From Gonapodya prolifera JEL478 (Eukaryota > Monoblepharomycota > Monoblepharidomycetes > Monoblepharidales > Gonapodyaceae), in the NCBI GenBank assembly GCA_001574975.1, contig KQ965790.1:69676-133675 (forward strand): a DNA stretch of 64,000 nucleotides. Reading direction: 5' to 3'. Positions 1-11,528 of the stretch are shown in pieces. The position numbers were made by a program, and so were the translations under genes. A model generated the notes under the pieces. It was not told where the DNA came from and did no database searches. It was given only the letters and a program-made list of their open reading frames with translations. Each line of letters begins with the position of its first letter. The stretch's first letter is position 1.

Positions 1-969
1 GGGGTTCGTTGAAAGACGTAGAGCTTTTTGCACGACGCACCGAGGTATGGAATCGCTAGTTTGGGCGGGGTCCAATGAGATAAAGGAAGATAGAAGGGCC
101 AAGATTTGCTAACCTTGTACGCCGGTAGCGCCAGTACCTGGAGAAGCATACACTGGCTTCAGCCCCAAGCTACGATTGAGATCATCAAGAAAGACTCACC
201 AATGATCGCGACTCTCTTATCGTTGAGCTTCGTCAAGTTATAGTCTCCCGTCATCGGGTTACCTCCTGTTGCAGGATTTGCATTCGATTGATCCCCAAGC
301 TTTCACGGCAATTTTGTAGTAATATTACCAGTGTACGAGTAGTCCCATCGCGCGGTATGGAACTCGTGGCCAGCAAAAGTTTCAATACCAGGTAGGTCAG
401 GAAGATGCGGGCAGTTGAGCGCTTATGAATTTCAGCATGTAAAATTTCCGAAGGATCCTCTGCGCCAGAAACACACTCACGACCTCCGCACACAAGGAGC
501 CATTTGCACGTGAAAGTGTCCCCACGATCAGTCGTTCCCTTCCATAGCCGGTCTTTGTCATCCCACCGAACAACACGAACGGCTGTCTGGAAAATGGCGT
601 TGTCATACAGAGAGAAGTGCCGCGCAATGCGCTGGGCGTAGGTGAGGATCTCGGGCGCAGGGCAGTACTTCTGAGAGGGCATGTAGCCCGTCTCTTCGAG
701 CATGGGGAGGTAGCAGTACGCTTCGGAGTCGCAGGCAGCGCCGGGATAGCGATTCCAGTACTTTTTTGTAGGAAGATGCAATATGGGTTGCAATTACTTC
801 ACCGCCGTTGACGATATACACAGATGCAACCACGCACCCAAGTTCCTCCGAAATCGCCAGCCTTGTCAATTATTTTGAAGTCCTTTACTCCCGCAGCTTT
901 CAGCTTGCCTCCAAGAAGGAGGCCCGAGAAACCAGCTCCGAGAATCACCACTTCAGAATGGAATGTCAT
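1..969 (-). CDS. Flavin-dependent (Baeyer-Villiger type) monooxygenase, 3' part outside window
   Basis: This is an FAD/NADPH-dependent monooxygenase of the cyclohexanone/phenylacetone monooxygenase type, which oxygenates ketones or similar small molecules. The ATG at 969 is followed by a Rossmann FAD motif ([17 protein letters not shown]) and GDFGGTW. The next exon gives [15 protein letters not shown], the usual downstream family block. Four introns are readable: 761-837, one ending near 410, one near 270-330, and two close to 80-210 flanking the NADPH motif. Splicing yields [19 protein letters not shown], then [14 protein letters not shown], then [14 protein letters not shown], all in family order. 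The C-terminal half lies to the left of the window. The family is certain; the substrate cannot be told. It might instead be grouped with fungal flavin-containing monooxygenases of secondary metabolism, but I see no cluster partners here. Confidence 0.9.
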
Positions 970-1691
970 AGCATCTCGTTTCTTGAACGGCGTCCATGGG
1001 TCTGTAAGCCAGTGGGCAAACTTGGCTCCTTTGCCTTCACCCTTGCAAGTAGGAATGAGGGATAGATTGAACATATCGGTGTATGTGACTGATGGAATCG
1101 ACTATCCGAAAACGCTGCTTGATCAACGCACAACTGTAATGTATTGTTCCTGTCCATCAGTGCGGATCCGTTTGTCACGCTCCTGGCGGTATCTAGCGCG
1201 GATCTTGGTTGCAAACCCAAGTCATGCAAGATTCGGGTCTCTCGGAGTCCAAGAACGAGCAAATCTCACCGCTTCCGGATCAAAGTCTAAATTCCAAATG
1301 TCTGCAGGTGGCAATGCGGACATTCTCCAGATTGGTGCGGAGATTGTTCGGTTCTTTAACTTCCGGTGAGCCGAGAAAGTTCATCTAACTGTAAAAGGTT
1401 TCCAACTGAATCTCTTCAATTACCGAAGACCCAAAGGCTGATGTTTAATCTGATAAAAAACACTGTCACATCGGATCCTCTATCTCGCTCGGTAAGTTTC
1501 TACCCATTCTGGTGAGTTGTAATTCCATTAGGTCCTCACAGAGAGGTTACACATTGTTTCACCGGTTTGGGCTCTGCTGTGAGCTGGATGGAGTTGCGGT
1601 TTGGACAAAAAGTGTAACAAAGCACAATTGTGAAGAAACGAGACTTTCGCCTTCCCCAAACATTTCAAGCTATCAAAACCCCAGTCCAGTC
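970..1691. other. Intergenic region between divergent genes
   Basis: This is a shared upstream region between the minus-strand monooxygenase and the plus-strand MYST acetyltransferase. Reading frames here are open for up to about 180 codons, but none shows a recognisable motif or codon pattern. It probably holds both promoters and 5' UTRs. Confidence 0.5.
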
Positions 1692-4158
1692 ATGTCAAGC
1701 TTTTCCGCAACACCCTTAGCGTCGACTTCAGCCCCAGTCTACGACCCTTCTCTTATGCTGACCGAGTCAGCCTCCACACGTCCTCTCTGCGTTGGCTGCA
1801 TAGTACCGGTGAAACACCCAGCAGAACCTGACTCCTATCGACGTGCGCAGATTCTGACTATCGCTCAAGGTCTGGGCGCCGATGGAACGGATGAAACGAC
1901 CTACTATATACACGTCATGAGTTGGAATCGTCGTCTCGACACTTGGGTTCAACACAGTAGCATTAAAGCAGGAGACAACGACACCGAGTGGCCGACAGGC
2001 TCTCAGCCATCTGGGCAGAATGTCCCGGGGGCGGAGGAAAGCAAGAACAAAGGCGGCAGAGCAGCAAGAGGGCAGAAGAAGACTCCAAAAGGCAAAGCGG
2101 AGACGAAATTGAAGAGGGATAAGGGGTCAGAGGAGAGTCGGGTAAGTGGCAAGGAAGACGTGGGAATGTACACAGTGATGGGGCACACACAATGGTTTTT
2201 TTTGAAACGAGTTCATCGCGGTCTGTCTAGTGACTAGTTTGCTAAACCGCGAAATGTAATCTCATTTCAGGTTCGGTCAACCTCTCCGATCTCGCTTGCA
2301 TCCTCCACTCCCGAGCCACCACATTCTACTTCTGCTTCTCCCAACACTACCATCTACGAACCCCCAGCGGGCTCGTTCCCACCGTACGTCTCAAGACCAT
2401 CTTCTGGGCACCTTGCGATTCCAGTGCAATGGAATGACACGGGCGCATCGCGGTGTCAGAATGTTGCCTCCTCGGAAAACACATCACTGTTGTATTCGAT
2501 CCCGTCAGATGCTTCACCAGACTCAGTGCTTCCACCAATCCGAGCTCCAGTAAAAAGTCCAATCAAGCACGAGAATGACGGCGACATGGCAAATATCACT
2601 AGGCAGAATCCACCTTCTCCTGCCACACATTACAAATCGGAGGCAACCCGGGAAAACAGCGTCGTGTCGGAAACACAACACGCTCGCCCGACTCTACACT
2701 GAACGCGTCTCAGAATGCACGTCCATCATCCCTTTCAGCAGGGTCGGAGCTCTCTCGGTTGCGTCAAGGAGGCGCCGTATCAAGCGCTGTAGTATCTTAT
2801 GCCGAGGGTGCGGCGGCGAGGGTACGCAACGTGCGGAGGATTAGTATAGGCGATTGGGTGATGGATGCGTGGTACTTTGCTCCATATCCAGGTGGGTTGG
2901 TTTGTGCGTTGAGTGGGTGGTGTGTTTCCACCAAACTTCCGTCGTTCTAGTGGATCTTGTCTCCGCTCCTACCCTCCTCCTTTGCCCATTCTGCCTTAAC
3001 CCGTTCGCTAGTGCTCAAGCACTCTCCCGACACCGCACGAAGTGTCTATTGCAGCATCCTCCAGGGAATGAGATTTACTTCGACGGTGCACTGTCCCTGT
3101 GGGAGGTCGACGGTGGAGCACAGAGGCAATGGTGCCGCAACTTATGTTTGCTGGGGAAGTGCTTCTTAGATCATAAGGCATGTTGGTGGGATGTAGAAGT
3201 GTTTTGGTTTTATGGTGAGTTGACATGTGAATCGGATGATATTCTCCATTTCATTAAGCGCTTCATTTGCATTTCCTTCCGATCCTCCACGCACAAGTGT
3301 TGACGAGTCAGGACGACCGGGGGCACCATATCTTGGGCTATTTCAGCTGTGAGAAGGTCGGTTCCGACACGAATCTTGCTTGCATCATGACGCGTGAGTA
3401 CCGGTTCTAAGCAGCGTTTCTATGCAGTGGCACCAATTTGCGATTCTCTGTATTCCATCGTTCAAGTTCCATGCCATCAGCGCCAAGGGTACGGACAGTT
3501 ACTCATCCATTTCAGCTTCCTCCTGTCGGTTCGTGAAAACCGCGTAGGCACACCCGAGCGACCCCTCTCTGATCTTGGTCTTCTTTCCTATCTGCGGTAC
3601 TGGGGTGACCGCGTCAGCCTCCTTCTCACATCATGGAGGCATCGAACGGTGTCCGTCGAGCAGATATCTCACTGCACAGGAATTGCCGGAGACGACGTAC
3701 GACTAGCTCTTTCTGCAATGGATGCCGTGCGTTGCGTCGAAGACAGTGCCGGGGGCTACAAGCAACGGGCGTCAGATTGGGTGATTGTTATCACCGATCG
3801 CAAGCGGGAAGTAGCGACCAAGGCGGTTGCTCGAATGGAGAAGAAACAAGGTTGGGCGCGAGTTGAAGAGGACAGGCTCGTCTGGGTCCCACTAAGCAAA
3901 CGAACGGGTAGTACTGGAGCCGGGTTGACGGCAGAGCTCAAGTCATTGGGTCTACCCCAAGGATGGGGGATCAATGGAGGTCACGAATGGGGCCAGATGC
4001 CGGAATGGGTCAGGCCAGTACCACGAAAGGGCTTCTTCGTGACAATGGACGGCACCGTGACGGAGGAACCGCATCCGACTTCCAAATGGCGAAGATTGGA
4101 TCCACGTAGTAGTGAAAGCGACGTTATCGACGTTGACGACGAAGAAATGAAGTGGTGA
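1692..4158 (+). CDS. MYST-family histone acetyltransferase (Esa1/Tip60/MOF-like) with chromo-barrel
   Basis: This nuclear enzyme transfers acetyl from acetyl-CoA to histone lysines. The N-terminus (from ATG 1692) carries a chromo-barrel/Tudor-knot with ETTYYIHVMSWNRRLDTWV. A basic/Ser-Pro linker follows, then the MYST domain. The domain shows a C2HC zinc finger (CPFCLNPFASAQALSRHRTKC compressed pattern), HPPGNEIY, the NLACIMT cysteine, the acetyl-CoA loop QRQGYGQ and the catalytic Glu in GTPERPLSDLGLLSY. Introns are 2142-2270, about 2664-2713, 2892-2950, 3215-3297 and 3394-3466. The last of these reconstructs NLACIMT followed by LPCHQRQGYG. The C-terminus is longer than in Esa1 and ends in an acidic tail (SDVIDVDDEEMKW). 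The residues just after the zinc finger diverge from typical family members (LWEVDGG, ACWWDVEVFWFY). Which MYST subfamily it belongs to is inferred from the chromo-barrel. Confidence 0.92.
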
Positions 4159-4227
4159 TTTGTAGAAACTGCAGTGAAACGGAAATTGAATGTTTTGGTC
4201 ATTGAAACCGATCGTTTCGCCAATGGA

Positions 4228-6598
4228 ATGTCCACCATCACACCCACGCTGACCACGACGACCACGAGCGGCTCAAGCTCCACGTCGAGCGTCGCCTTAC
4301 CGACCCCTGCGCCGACGCCGGTGCCCGGATATGTGCTGACAGCCCTACGAAACCAACGGGAGCTTTCCTCCACATCAATACCCATCGACAGGGTTCCACG
4401 CCCCGCTCTGTCGCTCTCAGCGTTTTTTAATGGGGCATATCAGTCGGCGAGGATAAGGCAGATTCGGGCTTTATTGGACGCGGGATACCGAACGTTATTC
4501 GTGGATCTGTATTGGGATGGGGTAGCTCGGACGCTCCAGTTATGTCCCGTGGCGTATCCACTACCGACAGTAACGGCTACTGCGAGTACTAGTGACGCCA
4601 CCGTGGCGCCTACCACAACCACCTCGACGACGTCTGTAACAACGTCGGTCACAACTACATCCCGAAACGTTACGTCGACCACATCTGGAAACTCGACATC
4701 ATCGTCGTCATCAGCATCATCAGCGTCGGGATCACTCGCCTCAAATTCCACCACCAGTTCGACGACCTCCTCGCGCAGTGCATCCACGTCCTCCACAGTC
4801 TCCTCTGGTACCATCACTTCCCAAACATTATCGCCAACCTCCTCTCCATCTCCTACTCCCGACACCGTTATTTCCAACACTATCTGCCCATCATCACCGT
4901 ACCACCTCGACCTCTTCATTGCAGCTCTTGATGCGTACGTATCGGACTCATGGGCACCTTTCTACGCGGACGTGATCACTGTTGTAGTGAATGTTCACTC
5001 CGTGTCCGGAGGTCGAACAAGGAACTTGCAGAACGTTAATGTCACAGAGGTTGCGCTCCAGATGGCGGACAAAGGTGTGGCAGGATCCTTTGGCGATGTG
5101 ATGCGGAAATATTTGGGAGGTAAGTCAAGAAGTCAAGTTGTTTCAACGGTGTTCGAGGAACCGATAGGCATTGAACTATGCGGGAAACCATTTTCCCTTA
5201 TCTGCATTACGCTCATCTAATCCACTGGCCATTTTAGCCAGTGTCTTCACTCCCACCGACCTCTCCGCTGCGCGTCTTTCTCTCAACACCACCCTCGGTC
5301 CCTCACCTTACTATTCCTTCTCCGTATCGCCAAGCACCGGCCTTGCGACCTCCACCTCCGCGTGGCCAAATCTAGAGTACCTCCTTACCAACCGAAAGCG
5401 AGTCATTCTCGCCGTTGCTTCGGTAGATGCCGATGCCAGCTCCTCGGATGGTGGAAGCACAGGCGGCTCCGCATATAATGTGTCGGCGGATATAGGGTCG
5501 ACGTTTCTGGGGACTGAACTGGCTGCGACTCCAGTGTGGACAAGCTCAGGTGCGGCGAATGTCAATTGTTCGTATCCAGTAGATGGCGTGGCGATGGTGG
5601 GAACTGGTGAGTTTCTACGGGCGGGTCGCGAAGAGTTCGTTTTCGGGCAATGGAAAACGTGAACCGTCGTGATTGCTTGACCCTTCCGACAGGAACCGAA
5701 AGCTCTTCCCCATCCACTGTTCCTTCTGGCTGGACGGCAACTTCTTGGTCCTTCGCCCGTGTCTCTGACCCGCGGAGCTCCGCTTACCCGCCACTTGCCC
5801 TTCTGAGCGCATCCTCTTGTGGTTTCTTTCCGCTGATTCAAAGCCCTCTTTCCCCTCTCGTACCGTCTTTCAACTCTTCTTCCGTTGGTAATGCTACCCT
5901 CTTTCCATCGGCGTCAGCCCTTTCATGGGATCCCGGGCTCCTCGCAAGTGCGGTTTGGAGCTGGGACTGGGGTATGCCGGTGAACCAAACACGATCAGGA
6001 GGGGCTGTGGGAGATGGAACGGTGAATTGCGCGGGGATGCAGCGGAACGGGAGGTGGACCGTTGAGAGCTGCAACGCGGTGCGGTTGGTTGCGTGTCAGG
6101 GACTTCAGAAACCGGAGGATGTGAGTAAACATTAGAAAGTGTGGTCCAAGCAAGACCTATCGCTGATCGTGTTACTATTGATTTCAGTGGCTCATTCCCA
6201 CCACTCCTGCCACCTACCTTGACGCATCCAAAGTCTGCCCACCCACCCATGCGTTTTCTGTACCCCGCACACCCCAGCAAAACCGCGCCCTTCTCTCCGC
6301 TCTTCTTGCTCTTCCCTCCAGCCCGACAACCTCTCTTGTCCTCCTTGATTACAATGATCTTGCATCGGACGGGTGCTGGGTCGCCGGGCAGAACCCATGT
6401 CCCTACGTGGACCGCAACGCCATCATCCGCGAAATTATCCAGACTAGTTTTCAGGAGGGCGTGGCGGTTTTCGTTTTAGCGGTTCTTTTTCTATGGTTCA
6501 AGCTCAGGAGACAGCTTCGGCTTGTCAGACTGAGGCGGAGAAGAATGGATGCCAGGAAGAAACTCAGAGGGATGGAATTTCAAAGCGTGCCTGCGTGA
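4228..6598 (+). CDS. MTC6: MTC6-like membrane glycoprotein (maintenance of telomere capping protein 6 family)
   Basis: MTC6 proteins are fungal type I membrane glycoproteins of poorly known role, named from a yeast telomere-capping genetic screen. The diagnostic block is here: IPIDRVPRPALSLSAFFNG, then LLDAGYRTLFVDLYWD, then LCPV. A roughly 110-residue Ser/Thr-rich insert follows, then TPTDLSAARLSLNTT and a cysteine-containing luminal region ending NRQ-type GRWTVESCNAVRLVAC. A single transmembrane helix (EGVAVFVLAVLFLWF) and a short basic tail finish the protein. Introns are near 5120-5234, 5607-5691 and 6121-6187. The reading frame is open upstream of 4228 but lacks another ATG, and no signal peptide is visible after ATG 4228, so a first exon may be missing. 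The ATG lies only 69 bp past the stop of the MYST gene. Confidence 0.82.
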
Positions 6599-7001
6599 CG
6601 AACGTTACCGTCGCGGCAAACGCAACTGAGGCGTGTCGGATAGGACGTGCGATTATTCATAATTGTATTGGTGAAACTTCCTTGTGCAATTGATACTACC
6701 CTGCAACTGAAAGCGAACGACATTATTCATCATATTTGCGCTTGAAATATCGATTTGCGTCAGTGCTATCGATAACCATTGACGTCACAGAAAAGCACGT
6801 GAACGAGGCGCAGCAGCCTCCTGAAACCCGATTTCATTTGCGCCGCGCTCACACCCGCTCGCCGATCAAACTTTAACTCTGATAAGCGATAACGTTTCGA
6901 TCAGCACAAAGCGTAATTCGTCTCCACAGGATTATTAAAAGTCTGGCGATGTCGCCCCTCCGATCCATTCGCCGAGCAATCCGAAGAGACATTCACCCAG
7001 C
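6599..7001. other. Intergenic region, probable promoter of the ammonium transporter
   Basis: About 400 bp with no supported gene. It contains several GATA-like cores (for example cgatcagcac and tctgataagcgataacg near 6878-6895). In fungi these could be sites for nitrogen-control GATA factors, which would suit the ammonium transporter that follows; this is inference only. Confidence 0.35.
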
Positions 7002-8946
7002 ATGGCAGAAGTCGCTTGCCCCATTGGCACTCTCTCCTATACCGTGACCGGATCAGATGAGCCTGGCTGCATGCCGATGGTGGACAGCGTGTTCATCTTC
7101 GTGGGCACGGCAGTTTGCATGCTCCTTATTCCTGGGGGACTCGGAATGGTATGCGACCACTAACCGGTTCTTGACGACGTCGATTGTAACTCGTTGTTTG
7201 AAGCTCTATGGGGGCTGGGGAGGCAAGCGCAGTGTCCTCACCATGGTAAGTGCTCAACTTGTCAACGTGCTGATAAGGTTCCGATAACATCATTCCCTTC
7301 TTTCAAGATGGCAATCTGTTACACCGGCGCTGTCGTAATCTCCATCCAATACTTCCTTTTCGGATTTTCACTGTCGTACTCTAACACTGGGTCAAGCTTC
7401 ATCGGAGATTTCTGTAAGACGAAGCGCGTACTCTGGTATCTGCTTCTCGTCCTCACAATCTCGTCCTACAGCAAACGCCCTTCTTATTAATGTGAATGCC
7501 GAACCAATGGCTGTCGCACCTGCTCTCCCGGCTAGCATCTTCATGCTGTTCCAATGCATGTGAGTCCCCGCACATGAACGCAACAGTATCAGTTCTAATG
7601 TATCTCACGTTTTGCCGAACCAGGTTCGCGGCTATAACCCCTGTAATCATAATTGGAGGTGGGGCCGAACGAATTCGGATATGGCCGATGACGTTGTTCC
7701 TGCTTCTTTGGTCGACCTTCTGCTACGACTTCTTCATCGCCTGGATGTGGGGTCTCAACGGGTGGCTCAAAAAGTTTGGCGAGCTTGACTTTGCGGGGTG
7801 AGTTGCGGTCATCTCCCAAGCTCGGTTGAGCCCGTCACACTCACGCAACCACGCAACCAATTCCAGTGGCACCGCCGTCCACGTCGCGTCAGGTGCAGCC
7901 GGTCTGGCGCTCGCCATCTTTCTCGGACCTCGTCAGAACAAGAACGTGTACCCGGCCTCGATGAAAGACGTTCTTCTCGGAACGGGTCTCATCTGGTTCG
8001 GCTGGTTCTTCTTCAACGCCGGAAGTACTCTTGCGCTCAATTTCCAAGCGCTCAATGCTGCCGTGGTGACGCACTTTGCGGCGTGCGCCGGTTGCATCAC
8101 CTACTCCCTTATGGGCTACATCCACCATAAAAAGATCACCGCCGAGTGTCTCGTGAACGGTTCGTATGCATCATGTGACAAACATTTGCGATCTGTGCTT
8201 ACACGTCACACCCAACCACTGCAACTGCAGGTGTCATTGCCGGACTAGTCGGCATCACTCCCGCCTGCGGATACGTGTGGCCGGCCTCATCTCTCGCCAT
8301 TGGTGCCTTGACCGCCGTGTGCTGCTACTGCTGGACCCACTTTGCCCGCCCAAAGATTCCCGTCGACGACGCACTGGACACGTTCGGCCTGCACGGAGTC
8401 GGGGGGATCGCGGGAGCTGTGCTCACGGGAGTGTTCGCCACTTCGGGAGTCACGGAGCTTGGGGGGTACGAGATCCCGGGTGGTTGGGTTGACGGGCACT
8501 GGTGAGTAGACCGATTGTGCTCTTACAGATGAGCGTTATGTGATTTGCGGTGATCTCTTCCCCTCTGCAGGATTCAACCCTTGAAGCAGCTCGTCGGTGT
8601 GGTAGTCATCGGGTTGTGGTCCTTTGTTGTCTCGTACGCTCTTCTTTTCGCTATCGACAAGATCCCCGGTATGAAGGTCCGACTTGCGCCGGAACACGAG
8701 GTCAACGGGTCCGACCATGCCCAGATGGGAGATATGTGAGTGAGCGGCATTCGTCTTATCAGTGGAATGTTACGCAACAATGACAACAATCTTCTTTTCA
8801 GGGAACACGGATATTTTGATCCTCACCCGTTGGACGAGAAATCCAAGAAAGAAATCAACGGCGTGCCCTTCAAGCACACCGACACTATGGATTCCAACTA
8901 CCCAGTGGAACCCAAGGACAACCCTCTCCACCGTATGCTGGAATAG
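7002..8946 (+). CDS. Ammonium transporter (Amt/Mep/Rh family)
   Basis: This is a plasma-membrane channel-like carrier for ammonium uptake, normally 11 transmembrane helices and trimeric. At least seven short introns interrupt it (for example after IPGGLGM near 7149, after the Trp of VDGHW near 8501, and before EHGYFD near 8801). After splicing, family signatures appear in order: PVIIIGGGAERIRIWPM, DFAGGTAVHVASGAAGL with the first pore histidine, LGTGLIWFGWFFFNAGS, and FGLHGVGGIAGA with the second pore histidine. The C-terminal tail (EHGYFDPHPLDEKSKKE onward, ending at 8946) is cytosolic and charged. The N-terminal region reads MLLIPGGLGMLYGGWGGKRS, more divergent than typical Mep proteins, which usually have a GxxFxYSG-like segment here. 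The start is the ATG at 7002, with a Cys (ACPIGT) near the N-terminus. Confidence 0.93.
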
Positions 8947-9141
8947 TGTGTGGGAGGAGGGTTGTTCAGAGTCTGAGCGTAGCTTTTTGTCATTGCATTT
9001 TCATTCATGTTTCTTTTTGTAATGGTCGTGCTCGGGAGGGCTCGTAATGCGTAATTGCGATATTCACTGTTCGGTAACGAGTTCGATTGGAGAGAAGGGG
9101 GCATATTTGCCCATCGAGTGAGCGATATGTACGGTGTCCCA

Positions 9142-10390
9142 TCACCACGATATGGCCATAGTACCGAGAAGAGCAAGAGCCACGAAGAGGAAGAACATTC
9201 TTGTTTGAGACCAGAGACGGTGTCGCATCGGAACAAGAATCAAGAGGTGCCACCCCAATGAAGCAATGGGTCGATGAACTGGCGAAAAAGGATCGAAATT
9301 TTCGCACAAGAAAGAGAAGCGAGATGGGGTCCGTTTTCGAACGTCGAAAACAGACCTTCATCAAGCCTCTTCTTGTGCCGATAAACTGAGAGAACGGATC
9401 ACCTCCACCAGTGAGATGGTGTAGCTCTTGAGTAGAAATCAATAGAGAGTAGAGCGCATTTAAACGCTTCCACTTCTGCGTGTTGAGATACCATCGCCTG
9501 CAATGATGTTGGCAAACAATACGGAATAAAAACCCCTGTGGCAGTCTCAACCAAATGAGTCGCCACACAACTCAAAGAGGTCTCCGATGGAATATAGCCG
9601 ACTCCTTGCGACGAAACCTCGTCTCGGGTCCGATTTCGACGTTGAATGGAAAGTCGAAAACACTCACGACGGCTAAAATTCAGGTGAGAGGGGAGGAGAT
9701 CTGATTTGAAGCAAACAAGAACGTCTCTTCCGCGTCGACCAAGTACTATGTCTCGGGAGCTCACCGTGGCTGTTTTTCTCCGTTTCCAGCTTCCTCGTTG
9801 ACGGAATCTCCCTGGATACCAGACACCTCACAACAAAGGAGCTATCCAATGAGATGCAATGAATCGGAGGCTGATGCCCCTCGTTTCCTCGTTGATTTTG
9901 ATGATTTTTCAAAGAAAAGAGCCAAAATCGTCACCCAGCGGCAACTCCATCTGGCTCCACAGTAATTCCGTTTGCGATGACACCAAGTGGATTCAGAGTG
10001 CAAAAGGATGTCCCGCCGAAAAACGAAGAGTCGCAAGTCTCCAGGGATCGCTTCTGGGTGACCTTCGTGAGGGGGAAAAGGAAGCGTCGGTGGTGCAACG
10101 GCCTGGGTTGTTGATTTGGGCCAGTGTCGTCATGAAAGCTGCGGCGACAGAAATGTGCACGATGACGTTTACCACGTTTTCCCTCGGTTCTTCCTCGTGT
10201 TGCTCCCAGGTCGTTGCTCCCAGGTCGTTGAGAAACCGCAAGACCATGGCTTCCCGGCCACGCAGAAAACCGCTCGCGCCAATGAAACTTTCGGGGAAGA
10301 GATCCACCTTCGGTTCGGGTGAAAAGTGGNGGGATCAGAATTCTTTCTTGATTGAAGTTGTGAGTTGTTTCGAAATTTCGGTTGAACGCG
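9142..10390 (-). other. Unresolved minus-strand coding remnant, possible membrane protein
   Basis: I do not recognise this region, but parts look coded on the minus strand. From about 10300 downwards one frame reads a plausible protein stretch with a hydrophobic segment (VVNVIVHISVAAAFMTTLAQI). Near 9700-9760 a good intron (gtgagc to ttttag) lies before VSVFDFPFNVEIGPETRF. The last segment ends with RMFFLFVALALLGTMAISW and a TGA at 9142-9144, which looks like a C-terminal transmembrane helix. I could not join these pieces into one frame with convincing splice sites. An N at 10330 and a 14-bp tandem duplication at 10201 suggest assembly trouble or a decayed gene. It may also be no gene. Confidence 0.25.
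10201..10230. repeat. 14-bp tandem duplication
   Basis: The unit tgctcccaggtcgt occurs twice back to back, followed by tg. It lies inside the unresolved minus-strand region and is not a multiple of three, so it would shift a reading frame if it were a recent duplication. Confidence 0.8.
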
Positions 10391-10440
10391 TCATCCTTTA
10401 CTGACCAAAAAATCTCTTCTACCACTCACCATCATTGGTT

Positions 10441-10773
10441 CCAATTTATTCTGTCGTGTTCTGGAAATCGATTTACTGCCTGACAGGGAAACGCGATGTG
10501 GCACACACCGGTCCCTAACCGGCTAGGATCGCGAGATGAGCTCCATACCAATCAAAATGTAAGAGCTCGCAATCCTCGCGTATTGACGATGCGGAGACGT
10601 CGCTACCATCGCATCGCTCCCTGAACACCGTTCCCTCGCTTGATGGCTTCGTCCAGGGTGCGTATCGCGTTTGATGTAATGTTCATCGTTTCCAAACTAA
10701 TCCGTCCATCGCAACCCCCAACGGCGACGATTCCTCGCGGCGAACACAACAACAGATTCACTTTATTGTGATC
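10441..10773. other. Intergenic region
   Basis: About 330 bp between the unresolved region and the next possible gene. No feature is visible. Confidence 0.4.
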
Positions 10774-11362
10774 ATGGCGACTCTGGCCCTTTGCGGCCCA
10801 GTGAGTATCGTCGCGTTCTATTCACTCATCTAGGTGACCTGACGCACCAAATCAAACCTCTCATCGCGCTTCGCAGAACCTCTCAACCTCCGCCCTCCCC
10901 GGCCTGCCTTGCGCGGCCACCCTCTCTCCTCTTCTAACCCCAACCCTCCGCTCCGCCTCCTCTATTCCTTACACCTCCGACCTTCCTAGCCCAACACCCA
11001 CGACCACCCTCTACCCATCCGCCTCCGCCCTCACCACCCACCTCCTCATCCCCTTCTCCCCTCCTTTTCCTCCTTTCTTATCCAACCTCCCCCGGCGGCC
11101 CATTACCGCATCCTCCCAGCACTCCGCCTCCGCCATCCCCCTCATCATCATCTCCGACCTTCCTCCTCCCCCTCCCTTTTTCTCCGCTGCNTTGGAGCGC
11201 ACGTGCTGGGCGGTACATAATGCAACTGTTTCTGCTCATTTTCGTGACCGGTGTTTGATAACTATTGTGCAGCTCCTAACCTTGCTCTGTGGACTGGGTC
11301 ACTCAGAGCTCCACAGGATCATGGCGAGGGAGCACCGGCAACACCGTGTGATGTGTAAAAAG
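10774..11362 (+). CDS. Hypothetical protein, C-rich coding strand, 3' end unresolved
   Basis: I do not recognise the product. An ATG at 10774 opens a short exon (MATLALCGP) followed by a good intron (gtgagtatc to cttcgcag, ending near 10877). A long open segment follows, rich in Ser, Thr, Pro and Leu, ending ALERTCWA. A second intron (gtacat to ttgtgcag) joins it to LLTLLCGLGHSELHRIMAR, and a donor (gtatgc) follows at 11363. Downstream reading is uncertain because the reductase gene on the other strand ends at 11529. The plus strand of 10870-11190 is extremely pyrimidine-rich, which alone can keep a frame open, so the middle exon could be partly artefactual. One N at 11191 falls in the frame. 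Confidence 0.4.
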
Positions 11363-11528
11363 GTATGCCTCTCACCTCTTTTTTTCTTCATTTTTTTCTT
11401 TATTTTTCCATGCAAATTTGCGCTCATTCAGCTCTCTTCTCCTGGTTCAAATGTTCATGTAAACGTTCGTTTTCCACTCTTACAAGGTAACAGGTATATG
11501 CAATTTGATAATACGTTGTATACATGCA

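Noticed and set aside
2640-2720. Frameshift in the MYST acetyltransferase gene
   Set aside because: A 50-nt GT-AG intron of the right length modulo three explains the frame change without invoking an error, though RNA evidence is lacking.
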